Assembly: GCF_001422815.1 (NCBI RefSeq)
Contig: NZ_LMMP01000001.1
Span: forward strand, 433,919 to 497,918
Origin: Methylobacterium sp. Leaf91
Lineage (GTDB): Bacteria; Pseudomonadota; Alphaproteobacteria; Rhizobiales; Beijerinckiaceae
Direction: 5' to 3'
Length of the DNA: 64,000 bases
The position numbers were made by a program, and so were the translations under genes. Position 1 is the first letter of the stretch; each line of letters opens with the position of its first letter. The notes below the pieces were generated by a model. It did no database searches. It was not told the DNA's origin and saw only the letters and a program-made list of their open reading frames with translations. Shown here in pieces: positions 34,551 to 42,942 of this stretch.

Positions 34551-36878
34551 TCAGCGGCGTCCCCGGTCCTTGCCCTCAGCCGCCCGGCGCAGGGCCTCGG
34601 CGAACGCGCCGTCCGGGGCCGGGCCGCGTGGCGCCGGATTTGGCGCAGGTCTCTGCGGGGGACGTGAGGAGCGTTCCTCCGGCCGCCCGCCGCGCGGCGC
34701 ACCCGCTTCCTCCGAGCGCATGCTGAGCGCGATGCGCTTGCGGTTGGCATCCACCTCGACGACGCGCACCTGCACCACGTCGCCGGGCTTCACCACCTCG
34801 CGCGGATCCTTCACGAACCGGTCGGCCAGGACCGAGATGTGGACGAGACCGTCCTGGTGGACCCCGATATCCACGAAAGCGCCGAAGGCGGCGACATTGG
34901 TGACGACGCCTTCGAGGCGCATGCCGGGTCGGAGGTCCGAAATCTTCTCGACGCCTTCCTGGAAGGTCGCGGTCTTGAAGGCCGGTCGCGGATCGCGGCC
35001 GGGCTTTTCCAATTCCGACAGAATGTCGGTGACCGTGGGCAGGCCGAAGGTCTCGTCGGTGAAGCGCTTCGGGTCGAGGCTCTTCAGGATGGGGCCGTTG
35101 CCGATGACGGCCTGGATGGGCTGTCCGGCGGCGGCGAGGATGCGGCGCACCACCGGATAGGCTTCCGGATGCACGCCCGACGCATCGAGGGGATCGTCGC
35201 CATCGCGGATGCGCAGGAAGCCGGCAGCGAGCTCATAGGCCTTGGGCCCGAGGCCCGCGACCTTCTTGAGGCTTGCGCGGGTGCGGAACGGGCCCTTCTC
35301 GTCCCGCGTCGTCACGATGTTGGCCGCCACCCGCTCGGAGAGACCGGAGACGCGGGCGAGCAGGGGCGCGGAGGCGATGTTCACGTCGACGCCGACGCCG
35401 TTCACGCAATCCTCCACCACCGCATCGAGGGCCTTGGAAAGCTGACCCTCGCCGAGATCGTGCTGATACTGACCGACGCCGATGGCCTTCGGCTCGATCT
35501 TCACCAGTTCGGCGAGCGGGTCCTGCAAGCGCCGGGCGATGGAGACAGCCCCGCGCAGGGTCACGTCGAGGCCCGGCAATTCGGCGCTGGCATAGGCGGA
35601 GGCCGAATAGACCGAGGCGCCGGCTTCCGACACCATCACCTTGGTGAGCCTCAACTCCGGCTGCTTGGCGATGAGTTCGGCGGCGAGCTTGTCGGTCTCG
35701 CGCGAGGCGGTGCCGTTGCCGATCGCGATGAGCTCGACCTTATGGGCGCGGCAGAGCTTGGCCAGCGCGACGAGCGCGCCGTTCCAGTCGCGGCGGGGCT
35801 CGTGCGGGTAGATCACGTCGGTGGCCGCGACCTTGCCGGTGGCATCCACCACCGCGACCTTCACCCCGGTCCGGAACCCCGGATCGAGGCCGAGAGTCGG
35901 CCGGGCACCGGCGGGGGCGGCAAGCAGCAGGTCGCGAAGGTTTCCGGCAAAGACGCCCACGGCCCCGGTCTCGGCCACCTGTTTCAGGCGTCCGCGCAGG
36001 TCGGTGTCGAGGGCGGGTTTCAGCTTGGTGCGCCAGGTCCGGCGCACGGTCTCCATCAGGAAACGGTCCCCCGGCCGGCCGTGATCGCCGATGCGGAAGG
36101 CGCGGGCGATGCGGAGTTCCTGCCAGGAGGGCACGCCCTTCTCGGCCACGTCGCCGGGGGCGTCGGTGATGTCGAGGTCGAGGATGTCCTCCTTCTCGCC
36201 CCGGTACAGGGCCAGGATGCGGTGCGAGGGCAGGCGCGTGAGCGGTTCGGAGAAGTGGAAATAGTCGGCGAACTTCTCGCCGGCCGCTTCCTTGCCCTTC
36301 TTGACGCTGGAGGTCATCCGGCCGCGCTGCCAGACCGTGTCGCGCAAGGCGCCCACCAGTTCCGGGTCTTCGCCGAACCGCTCGATCAGGATGGTGCGCG
36401 CGCCCTCCAGCGCGGCCTCGACATCGGCGATGCCCTTGCCCGCATCGACGAAGCCGGTGGCAGCCTGTTCCGGCGCGCGTTCGGGATGGGCGAGCAAGGC
36501 GTCCGCCAGGGGGCCGAGCCCGGCCTCGCGGGCGGCCTGCGCCTTGGTGCGGCGCTTCACCTTGAACGGCAGGTAGAGGTCTTCGAGCCGTGCCTTTGTG
36601 TCGGCGGCGAGGATGCGCGCCTTCAAGGCCGGGTCGAGCTTCCCCTGGCCGTCGATGCTCTCGAGGATGGCGGCGCGGCGCGCCTCCAGGTCGCGCAGAT
36701 AGGCGAGGCGCTCCTCCAGATCGCGGAGCTGGGAATCGTCGAGGCCGCCGGTGACCTCCTTGCGGTAGCGCGCGATGAACGGCACCGTCGACCCGCCATC
36801 AAGGAGTTCGACGGCGGCAGCGACCTGCCGCTCGGCGACCTTGAGCTCCGCCGCGATGGTTGCAGTGATGGCGGCCAT
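34551..36878 (-). CDS. tex: Tex-family S1 RNA-binding transcription accessory protein
   Basis: 775 residues. Domains in order: N-terminal helix-turn-helix region with VPFIARYRKEVTGGLDD, a YqgF-like RNase-H fold (LGLDPGFRTGVKVAVVDATG), a helix-hairpin-helix region (ASAPLLARVSGLSERVAANIV) and an S1 domain (LRPGMRLEGVVTNVAAFGAFVDIGVHQDGLVHIS). The ~55-residue Arg/Pro-rich tail is a possible RNA-binding extension. Tex binds RNA and associates with transcription and RNA decay. It is monocistronic, convergent to sdaA. Confidence 0.95.
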   Translation of the reverse strand: MAAITATIAAELKVAERQVAAAVELLDGGSTVPFIARYRKEVTGGLDDSQLRDLEERLAYLRDLEARRAAILESIDGQGKLDPALKARILAADTKARLEDLYLPFKVKRRTKAQAAREAGLGPLADALLAHPERAPEQAATGFVDAGKGIADVEAALEGARTILIERFGEDPELVGALRDTVWQRGRMTSSVKKGKEAAGEKFADYFHFSEPLTRLPSHRILALYRGEKEDILDLDITDAPGDVAEKGVPSWQELRIARAFRIGDHGRPGDRFLMETVRRTWRTKLKPALDTDLRGRLKQVAETGAVGVFAGNLRDLLLAAPAGARPTLGLDPGFRTGVKVAVVDATGKVAATDVIYPHEPRRDWNGALVALAKLCRAHKVELIAIGNGTASRETDKLAAELIAKQPELRLTKVMVSEAGASVYSASAYASAELPGLDVTLRGAVSIARRLQDPLAELVKIEPKAIGVGQYQHDLGEGQLSKALDAVVEDCVNGVGVDVNIASAPLLARVSGLSERVAANIVTTRDEKGPFRTRASLKKVAGLGPKAYELAAGFLRIRDGDDPLDASGVHPEAYPVVRRILAAAGQPIQAVIGNGPILKSLDPKRFTDETFGLPTVTDILSELEKPGRDPRPAFKTATFQEGVEKISDLRPGMRLEGVVTNVAAFGAFVDIGVHQDGLVHISVLADRFVKDPREVVKPGDVVQVRVVEVDANRKRIALSMRSEEAGAPRGGRPEERSSRPPQRPAPNPAPRGPAPDGAFAEALRRAAEGKDRGRR

Positions 36879-36949
36879 GGAATCCTCGCGCGCGTGAAGG
36901 GGCCGCGGTGTCTACAGGCCGGGCCGGAGAGCGGTCAAACCGGAGGGGT

Positions 36950-37240
36950 GATCCGACGGATTTGAACTCGGGTCGATGCCGGGTGTCATGGTGGCGATAG
37001 ACAGGATCCCGTCATTCCGGGGCCGCGTAGCGGAGCCCGGAATCCAGAGCCGCGACGCGTGCCGTATATCGCAGGCTTCGATTTGGTCCAGTTCAACGTC
37101 GCAAGGTCGGCGGTTCTGGATTCCGGGCTCGCCTTCAGCGCCCCGGAATGACGGTGCGGGTGGCAAAACCGTCGAGTTCCCGCCGCTCGATGATGAATCG
37201 TCGACCTGAGTTCGAAGCCATGGGCTCGATCCGACGGATT
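36950..37240. repeat. Composite repeat flanked by 13-bp direct repeats
   Basis: GATCCGACGGATT occurs at 36950-36962 and again at 37228-37240. Between them are 16-bp imperfect inverted ends (TTTGAACTCGGGTCGA at 36961-36976 and TCGACCTGAGTTCGAA at 37201-37216), and inside these the 142-bp palindromic repeat at 37011-37152. The layout resembles a non-autonomous inserted element with a target duplication. No coding sequence is inside. Confidence 0.5.
37011..37152. repeat. Palindromic repeat, family with GTCATTCCGGGG ends, copy 2
   Basis: Left arm 37011-37048 and right arm 37115-37152 are inverted repeats of 38 bp with few mismatches, starting GTCATTCCGGGG and ending CCCCGGAATGAC. It shares both arms with the copy at 24070-24181 but not the interior. 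Confidence 0.85.
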
Positions 37241-37367
37241 CCTGAGGAGCGTTCCTCGTGACAAACGCTGCATGTCGATACAGGTCGGCGAGCTGCGGTC
37301 GATGGACAAAGGCCCCGGCCCGGCGGAGACTTACTTCAACAAAAAACGGGTTTGGGAGAGAAATGCC

Positions 37368-38477
37368 ATGAGGCTCAGGCTTGGTCTGGCCGTGCTCGCC
37401 GTCGCCTTCGCAGGCGTGGCCGCAGCGGAGCCCCCGACCTTCCAGGTCGATTCGACTTGGCCTAAACCCTTGCCGAACAACTGGATCATGGGCCAGGCGT
37501 CCGGCGTCGCGGTGGATGCTGAGGACCGGATCTGGGTGGTGCAGCGCCCGCGCTCCCTCACCGATGACGAGAAGGCCGCCAGCCTCACGCCGCCACGTAC
37601 CAAATGCTGCCACCCCGCTCCGCCCGTGCTCGTCTTCGACCAGGCGGGCACCCTCGTCCGGTCATGGGGCGGGCCGGGCGAAGGCTATGATTGGCCGCAG
37701 AACGAGCACGGCATCCATATCGACCACAAAGGCTTCGTCTGGCTCGCCGGCAATGGTGAGCAGGATGGCCTGATCCTGAAATTCACGCCGGAGGGGAAAT
37801 TCCTCCTGCAGATCGGCAAGCAGGGTCCCCAGACCAACAGCCTCGACACGACCCGCCTCGGACGGCCCGCCGCCATGCAGGTGGACCCCGAGACCAACGA
37901 GCTCTTCGTCGCCGACGGTTACTTCAACCACCGGGTCATCGTGTTCGATGCCGAGACCGGAGCGTTCAAGCGGATGTGGGGCGCCTACGGCAAGCCGCCC
38001 ACCGACGAGACCCTGCCCGCCTACGACCCGGCCGCCGCGCCGGCCCAGCAATTCCGCAACCCGGTCCATTGCGTCCAGATTGCCCGCGACGGGCTGGTCT
38101 ATGTCTGCGACCGGGCCAACGACCGGGTCCAGGTGTTCCGCCGCGACGGCAGCTTCGTGAAGGAGTTCTTCGTGGAAAAGAACACCCGCGCCAACGGCTC
38201 GGTCTGGGAACTGGCGCTCTGGCCCGACCCCGACCAGACCTACCTCCTCAACGCGGACGGCGCCAACAACGAGGTCCGCACCCTCAAGCGCGACACCGGC
38301 GAAGTGCTCGGCGCCTTCGGCCGCAACGGCCGCATGGCCGGCGACTTCCACTGGGTCCACAACCTCGCCGTGGACAGCAAGGGCAACGTCTTCACCACGG
38401 AGGTGGACACCGGAAAGCGCGCGCAGAAGTTCTTGTTTCGAGGGGAGATGGTGGTGCGGAAGCGGGTGGGGCCGTAG
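37368..38477 (+). CDS. Periplasmic NHL-type six-bladed beta-propeller protein
   Basis: 369 residues from the ATG at 37368, which has a GGGAG ribosome site and a clean Sec signal (LRLGLAVLAVAFAGVAAAE). The mature protein consists of repeated NHL-like blades (SGVAVDAEDRIWVVQR, GIHIDHKGFVWLAGN, MQVDPETNELFVADGYFNHRVIVFD, CVQIARDGLVYVCDRANDRVQVF, LAVDSKGNVFTTEV), plus a CC pair at TKCCHP. It resembles the propeller of peptidyl-hydroxyglycine lyases, but an enzymatic role is not established. Confidence 0.82.
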   Translation: MRLRLGLAVLAVAFAGVAAAEPPTFQVDSTWPKPLPNNWIMGQASGVAVDAEDRIWVVQRPRSLTDDEKAASLTPPRTKCCHPAPPVLVFDQAGTLVRSWGGPGEGYDWPQNEHGIHIDHKGFVWLAGNGEQDGLILKFTPEGKFLLQIGKQGPQTNSLDTTRLGRPAAMQVDPETNELFVADGYFNHRVIVFDAETGAFKRMWGAYGKPPTDETLPAYDPAAAPAQQFRNPVHCVQIARDGLVYVCDRANDRVQVFRRDGSFVKEFFVEKNTRANGSVWELALWPDPDQTYLLNADGANNEVRTLKRDTGEVLGAFGRNGRMAGDFHWVHNLAVDSKGNVFTTEVDTGKRAQKFLFRGEMVVRKRVGP

Positions 38478-38571
38478 GGGTCGGAATGGGAAAAAGTGGG
38501 CCTCGACTTATGGTGTTCGCTCTCGCGGAAATAGGGTAGGCGTTGAAGTAGCCGTCGCCGCGAGACTGATT

Positions 38572-39135
38572 ATGTCGCTGACTAACCTTCTGGTACCGAC
38601 CTACAGGAACATGTTGCGGACGCTGGCCGGGCTGCTGGACAAGGCAGAGCATCAGATGGTGGATCCCGCCAATGGTCTGCTTTCGGCGCGTCTGGCACCA
38701 GACATGTATCCGTTGGCGTCACAAGTGTGCTTTGCCGCCTACCAAGCTCAGGAGGCGACGTTCCGCCTTCGCGGTGAGGACATTCCCCTATCGCTCGCCG
38801 CCGTGGCGGCCGAAGGGCGTAATGCCGGCGAGGTGCCCGGATCAATGGCGGATGCACGGGCTCGTATCACCGAGGCATTGGCGCTTCTGGACGGCCTCCC
38901 GAACGATGCCCTCGATGCCGGCGCGACTCTGCCAATCGTGATCGAGCTTCCGGGCAATATCACGTTCGATATGAGCGGCGAACAATACGCTCGGGATTGG
39001 GCTCTGCCTCAGTTCTACTTCCACGTCATCACCGCCTACGCCATCTTGCGGCATTACGGCATCACACTCGGCAAAGCCGATTATGTGCCTCACATGTTCG
39101 CATATCTCCGGCCCGGATCACTGCCATCAGCATGA
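38572..39135 (+). CDS. DUF1993 family protein
   Basis: 187 residues, soluble and helical, with family features LLVPTYRNMLRTLAGLLDKAE, LAPDMYPLASQVCFAAYQA and the end FYFHVITAYAILRHYGITLGKADYV. These proteins share the four-helix DinB-like fold; the function is unknown. The ATG at 38572 lacks a strong ribosome site. It follows the propeller gene by 94 bp. Base composition is slightly less GC-rich than its neighbours. Confidence 0.88.
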   Translation: MSLTNLLVPTYRNMLRTLAGLLDKAEHQMVDPANGLLSARLAPDMYPLASQVCFAAYQAQEATFRLRGEDIPLSLAAVAAEGRNAGEVPGSMADARARITEALALLDGLPNDALDAGATLPIVIELPGNITFDMSGEQYARDWALPQFYFHVITAYAILRHYGITLGKADYVPHMFAYLRPGSLPSA

Positions 39136-39175
39136 CCGGAGAGCGGCTTCGCTGCCTGCAACCCGCTCCCATCCC

Positions 39176-41320
39176 TCAAAACCGCCCCGCCACCGTCAGC
39201 CGCACCGCCATCGGCTCCACCGGATGCAGATGCGTGTCGGCCACGCCGCCGGCCGGCTCCCCCCGCAGCCGCGACTCGTAGAAGTAGTCGATCTGGCTCG
39301 CCTTGACGTTGAGCAGGTTGAGGATGTCGAGCTGCACCGTGACGCCGTTCTCGAAGTTGTAGCCGATGCGGCCATTCACCAGCGTGGTCGGCTTCGAGCG
39401 GACGGAATTGTCCTCGATGAGCGGGCGCGGCCCGAAATAGCGAAGCCGCATCGTGCCGAACCAGCCGAGCGCCTCACCGAGGGTAAAGCCGGCCGCCGCG
39501 ATGGCGGTGGGGGCGGCGGGAATGCGGCTTCCGGCCGGGTCGCGATCGGCGAAGCGGGCATGGGTGACGGTGAGGTCGGCGTCGAGAGCGAGCCAGGGCG
39601 TGACCGCGTAGTGGTTGGTCCACTCGATGCCGGTGCGCCGGCTCGGGCGGCTCGGCTCGGTGGTGCCGGCATCACCCACGAACAGGTTCTCGGAATCGAA
39701 ATCGAGCTGGAACAGGGTCACGGTCGATTCGAGACCGGCGATGGAGCGGTTGCGCAAGCCCACCTCCGAGCCCACCGAGCGCACCAGCAGCGGCACCCGG
39801 TCGAGGGGGAACAGAGGGTTGCCCGGATCGACCGTGATGGTCGCGCCCCGCGCGTCGTTGGAATGGAAGCCCTCGCCGTAATTCACGAACAGTTCGGTCT
39901 CGGTCCAGGGGCCGAAGACGACGCCGAGCTTGGGGCTGACGATGCCGTCCCGCGCATGGCCCGAATTCAGCGGATTGTTCGATCTCACGGTGGCGTCGTA
40001 GGCGTCGGCGCGAAGGCCGACGCTGGTGCGCAGCCACTCGGTCCAGCGCAGGCGATTCTCGAAGTAGAGCGCGGCGCTGCCCTCCTGCACGCGGTCGTCG
40101 CGCACGGTGGAGAGGGAGGTGCGCGCCCGCGTGTTGAACAGGCCCACATGGATGTCGTCGAACCGCGCCTGCACGCCGATTTCGTTCTCCATGGGCAGGC
40201 CGAACAGCTCACCCTTGAACACCCTGGCGATCTCGCCACCGGCGACGGTGCGGCTGTCGAGCTGGCGGAACTGGTCGCCGTTGACCGGGTCGTTGAGGAA
40301 ATAGGTGAAGTTGTTGAACAGGTTGAGGTTCGAGCGGATGACGTAGGCGCTGGCGCGGGTGACGCCGCCGTCGTCCGACCGGCTCCAGCGGCCCGACAGG
40401 GAGAAGCGGCTGGCATCGCCGCCATCGCTCGGATCGAGAGTGCCGAAGCGGCCGATCACGCCTTCGGAAATGGCCCGCTGCGGAACCTGGTTCGTCGCCG
40501 TCCAGCGGTTGGAATAGGCCATGCCGGTGAGGGAGAACCCGTCGAGGGCGGTGCCCTGGCTGTAGCGCAGCACGCCGTTGAGCTTGCGGATGTCGTCCGG
40601 CACCACCCATGGGCCGTCATAGACCTGAGCCTCGCCAGCGGCGAGGAGCGTCCCCTCCCCGAGGGGTGCGGAGGCGATGGTGAGCGCCCGCTTGTAGCCG
40701 AAGCTCCCGAGGGAGGTGAGCGCGAGAGGGCGGGGCACCGCGTCGATCGTGTCGATCCGCACCGATCCGGCGGAGGCGAAATCCCCGTCACGGGCGAAAT
40801 ACGGGCCCTTGTGGAACTCCACCGCGCCGACGAGTTCGGGAATGAGGAAGTTGATGTCGGCATAGCCCTGGCCGTGGCCATGGGTGCGCATGTTGGCCGG
40901 CATGCCGTCGATGGTGATGGCGATGTCCGTGCCGTGGTCGAGGTTGAAGCCGCGCAGGAAGTACTGGTTGGCTTTTCCCTCGCCGGAATGCTGCGTGACG
41001 ATGAGGCCGGGCACGGCTTCCAGCACCTCGCCGGGGCGGGTCACCGGGCGATCGTTGAGGGCCCTGCCGGTGATGACGCCCGAACTCGACGTCAGCGCGG
41101 GAGCGGACAGGGCGCCGAACGCCTCGGCCCCGCCGGTTCCACCAGTGGCCCCGCCGAGACCGGGACCGGCCGCTGCAGGGGGCGGGCGCATGTCGGCGGC
41201 CACGGAGAGTTCGTTGAGGGTCGCCTCGGCGGTGGTTGCCGTCCCGGACTGAGCAAGAACCGGCGAGGCGGATGCCAGGAATCCGAGGGCGAGGAGCGGA
41301 GGGACGAGACGGGCGGACAC
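39176..41320 (-). CDS. TonB-dependent outer-membrane receptor under B12 riboswitch control
   Basis: 714 residues from the GTG at 41320, which gives a clean signal peptide (LVPPLLALGFLASASPVLAQ); a GTG at 41356 is also open. The plug domain shows ALNDRPVTRPGEVLEAVPGL, QYFLRGFNLDHGTDIAITIDG and MPANMRTHGHGQGYAD; the 22-strand barrel ends in an aromatic residue (VAGRF). It uses TonB energy to import a ligand. A cobalamin riboswitch lies in its leader, so the substrate is likely cobalamin, cobinamide or cobalt, though the sequence is not a plain BtuB. No btuCDF genes are adjacent. Confidence 0.9.
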   Translation of the reverse strand: MSARLVPPLLALGFLASASPVLAQSGTATTAEATLNELSVAADMRPPPAAAGPGLGGATGGTGGAEAFGALSAPALTSSSGVITGRALNDRPVTRPGEVLEAVPGLIVTQHSGEGKANQYFLRGFNLDHGTDIAITIDGMPANMRTHGHGQGYADINFLIPELVGAVEFHKGPYFARDGDFASAGSVRIDTIDAVPRPLALTSLGSFGYKRALTIASAPLGEGTLLAAGEAQVYDGPWVVPDDIRKLNGVLRYSQGTALDGFSLTGMAYSNRWTATNQVPQRAISEGVIGRFGTLDPSDGGDASRFSLSGRWSRSDDGGVTRASAYVIRSNLNLFNNFTYFLNDPVNGDQFRQLDSRTVAGGEIARVFKGELFGLPMENEIGVQARFDDIHVGLFNTRARTSLSTVRDDRVQEGSAALYFENRLRWTEWLRTSVGLRADAYDATVRSNNPLNSGHARDGIVSPKLGVVFGPWTETELFVNYGEGFHSNDARGATITVDPGNPLFPLDRVPLLVRSVGSEVGLRNRSIAGLESTVTLFQLDFDSENLFVGDAGTTEPSRPSRRTGIEWTNHYAVTPWLALDADLTVTHARFADRDPAGSRIPAAPTAIAAAGFTLGEALGWFGTMRLRYFGPRPLIEDNSVRSKPTTLVNGRIGYNFENGVTVQLDILNLLNVKASQIDYFYESRLRGEPAGGVADTHLHPVEPMAVRLTVAGRF

Positions 41321-41441
41321 AGGCGGAGACCTCGGGCAACGGCAGTGGCACGTCACCGCGAACGAAGCCGATCCCTACGCGAGCGCAGGCCCCGACACCC
41401 CACCAGGACACCCCGCCCGATGCGTTTCGCGTGTGACCACG

Positions 41442-41576
41442 ACTGACGGCAGGTCTCCTGGCTCGCGGGTCGACGCCCTCTCATCCTCGCCGCTTACAGT
41501 TGCGGGGGCAGCCGCGGCATCGGACGCAAGATCCTCACCGCGTTCCCTTTTGATCCCCCGAAGAGGAACCGTCAGT
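41442..41576 (-). promoter_or_regulatory. Cobalamin (AdoCbl-type) riboswitch
   Basis: On the minus strand the conserved B12 box GCCAGGAGACCTGCC lies at 41448-41462 and the core GCCCCCGCAACTGTAAG at 41493-41509. The outermost stem P1 pairs ACTGACGG (41569-41576) with CCGTCAGT (41442-41449) perfectly. It ends 121 bases before the receptor start, so it would repress the receptor when B12 is plentiful. Confidence 0.95.
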
Positions 41577-41671
41577 CTCAGGCTAGGTCGGCCGCGACGA
41601 GAGGGTCAATTGCGAGATGATCCCGCACCGATCATCGCCGCTGCCCTGTCGCATTGCAGCAACGTCCGGCG

Positions 41672-42775
41672 TCAATCCGGCAGAGCGTCGAGGTTCTTCG
41701 GCTCCTCGATGCGGCGGCCGTTCTTCTCGGCCCGGAAGCGCTTGCCCATCTCGTAGGCCGATTTGCGCATGCGCATGATCCCGCCGAGCGGCCGGTGCGC
41801 GGCCAGCCCGTGCCAGGGGCTGAACGACAATCCGTCATCGACATAGGCGGCGCGGGCCTCGCTCCAGCTTGCCTGCGGCGCGGCGGTGAGGGTGGCGATG
41901 GTACGGTAGGGGCTCGCGGTCTCAGGCCAGATTACGGAGGCGTCCTCCACCGGCATGTCGTCGAGGTTCAGGCACAGCTGCGCCCGCAATTCCCAGGTGC
42001 CGCCGTGGATGCGAAAATGCTCCATCACCGCCTCGCGGATCGCGTCGGCGGCGCTCGTGTCGTCCAGAGGCTTGTTCGCCAGCGCCCTCATTTCGGGAGA
42101 GACCGGGACGAGGGAGATCTTGGCGATGTGATCGCCGAAGCGCAGCGGGACCTGACTGTAGAAACTGTCGCCCAGGAGATGCGTCTCGGGCTGCCCACCG
42201 AGGGTCGCCAGGGTCGGGCTCGGCGAACCGGTGGTCGCGACGACTGCGCTCTGCACGCCCCGAAGCGCCGCCGATGCGGCCTTCTTCAGTCCCTCCGCCC
42301 GGTCCGTGGTCTTGGCGAGGAGCTTCAGGGTCGCGAGGAACGGCTTCGGTCCCGGTGCCGAGAAGGCCGGGCCGTTGACGAGCACGAAATCCTGCGTGGC
42401 ATCCCCTTCCGAGCCTTCAAGACGCTCTCCCTCGACACCGAGGACCTTGATCGCCACGCCGCGTGGGGTGGAGACGCTGTCGTCCAGGATGTCGCCCGGA
42501 ATGGTCGAGAAGCGCATCACCACGGGGTAGCGCCCCGGCTTCGCGAACAGGCCCTGCGCCAATTCGGGGGGCAGGTCGGCCGCAATCTCCAACTCGGCTC
42601 TCAGCGCGCCATGCGCCTTGGCATGGACGCTGCGGATGGCATGGCCGCCATCGGCGAGCGTCTTCTCGCTGATGGAGCGCATGGTCTCGTTCAGGGCCCG
42701 GCTGGTCTCGGCCTCGTCGGGTTCAAGGGTCTCGACGGAGGGCGTGTAGCGCAGGTAGTCGGTCTCGATGGCCAA
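41672..42775 (-). CDS. Catalase-family heme protein (y4iL-like)
   Basis: About 367 residues from a TTG start at 42775, which has a GGAG site 9 bases upstream and directly precedes the conserved beginning AIETDYLRYTPSVE. The longer frame above it is Arg-rich and unlike the family. It has a catalase core variant: the distal-His region RSVHAKAHGALRAELEI, the PVVMRFST strand, a GDxxYSQVPLRFGDHIAKISLVP segment and a C-terminal FSPWHGLAAHRPLGGIMRMRKSAYE. It lacks the length of true catalases, so peroxidase-like or lipid-peroxide activity is possible. Confidence 0.85.
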   Translation of the reverse strand: MAIETDYLRYTPSVETLEPDEAETSRALNETMRSISEKTLADGGHAIRSVHAKAHGALRAELEIAADLPPELAQGLFAKPGRYPVVMRFSTIPGDILDDSVSTPRGVAIKVLGVEGERLEGSEGDATQDFVLVNGPAFSAPGPKPFLATLKLLAKTTDRAEGLKKAASAALRGVQSAVVATTGSPSPTLATLGGQPETHLLGDSFYSQVPLRFGDHIAKISLVPVSPEMRALANKPLDDTSAADAIREAVMEHFRIHGGTWELRAQLCLNLDDMPVEDASVIWPETASPYRTIATLTAAPQASWSEARAAYVDDGLSFSPWHGLAAHRPLGGIMRMRKSAYEMGKRFRAEKNGRRIEEPKNLDALPD

Positions 42776-42942
42776 GGGTGCTGCTCCGGGGGAAGGCGGA
42801 TTCCGCGCCCCGAGGCGTTTCGACGGCCTCCGGGGAACCGGGCGGCTCCGCAACCTGATGGTGTTCCAGCTTAGGAAGCCCCGACCTCTCCTCCCGTTCC
42901 GATCCCTGTCGCACCTCGCCAAGTCGTGAAAGCGCCCGGCGA

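Noticed and set aside
34839-36965. A 708-residue plus-strand frame opposite tex
   Set aside because: Shadow of tex; no motifs, Gly/His-rich.
36950-36990. A tRNA-like T-arm (GTTCAAATCC on the minus strand)
   Set aside because: The stem positions flanking the loop do not pair and no acceptor, D or anticodon arms can be built around it.
39083-41446. A 787-residue plus-strand frame opposite the TonB receptor
   Set aside because: Antisense of a recognisable receptor; it even runs into the riboswitch, and its composition is unlike a protein.
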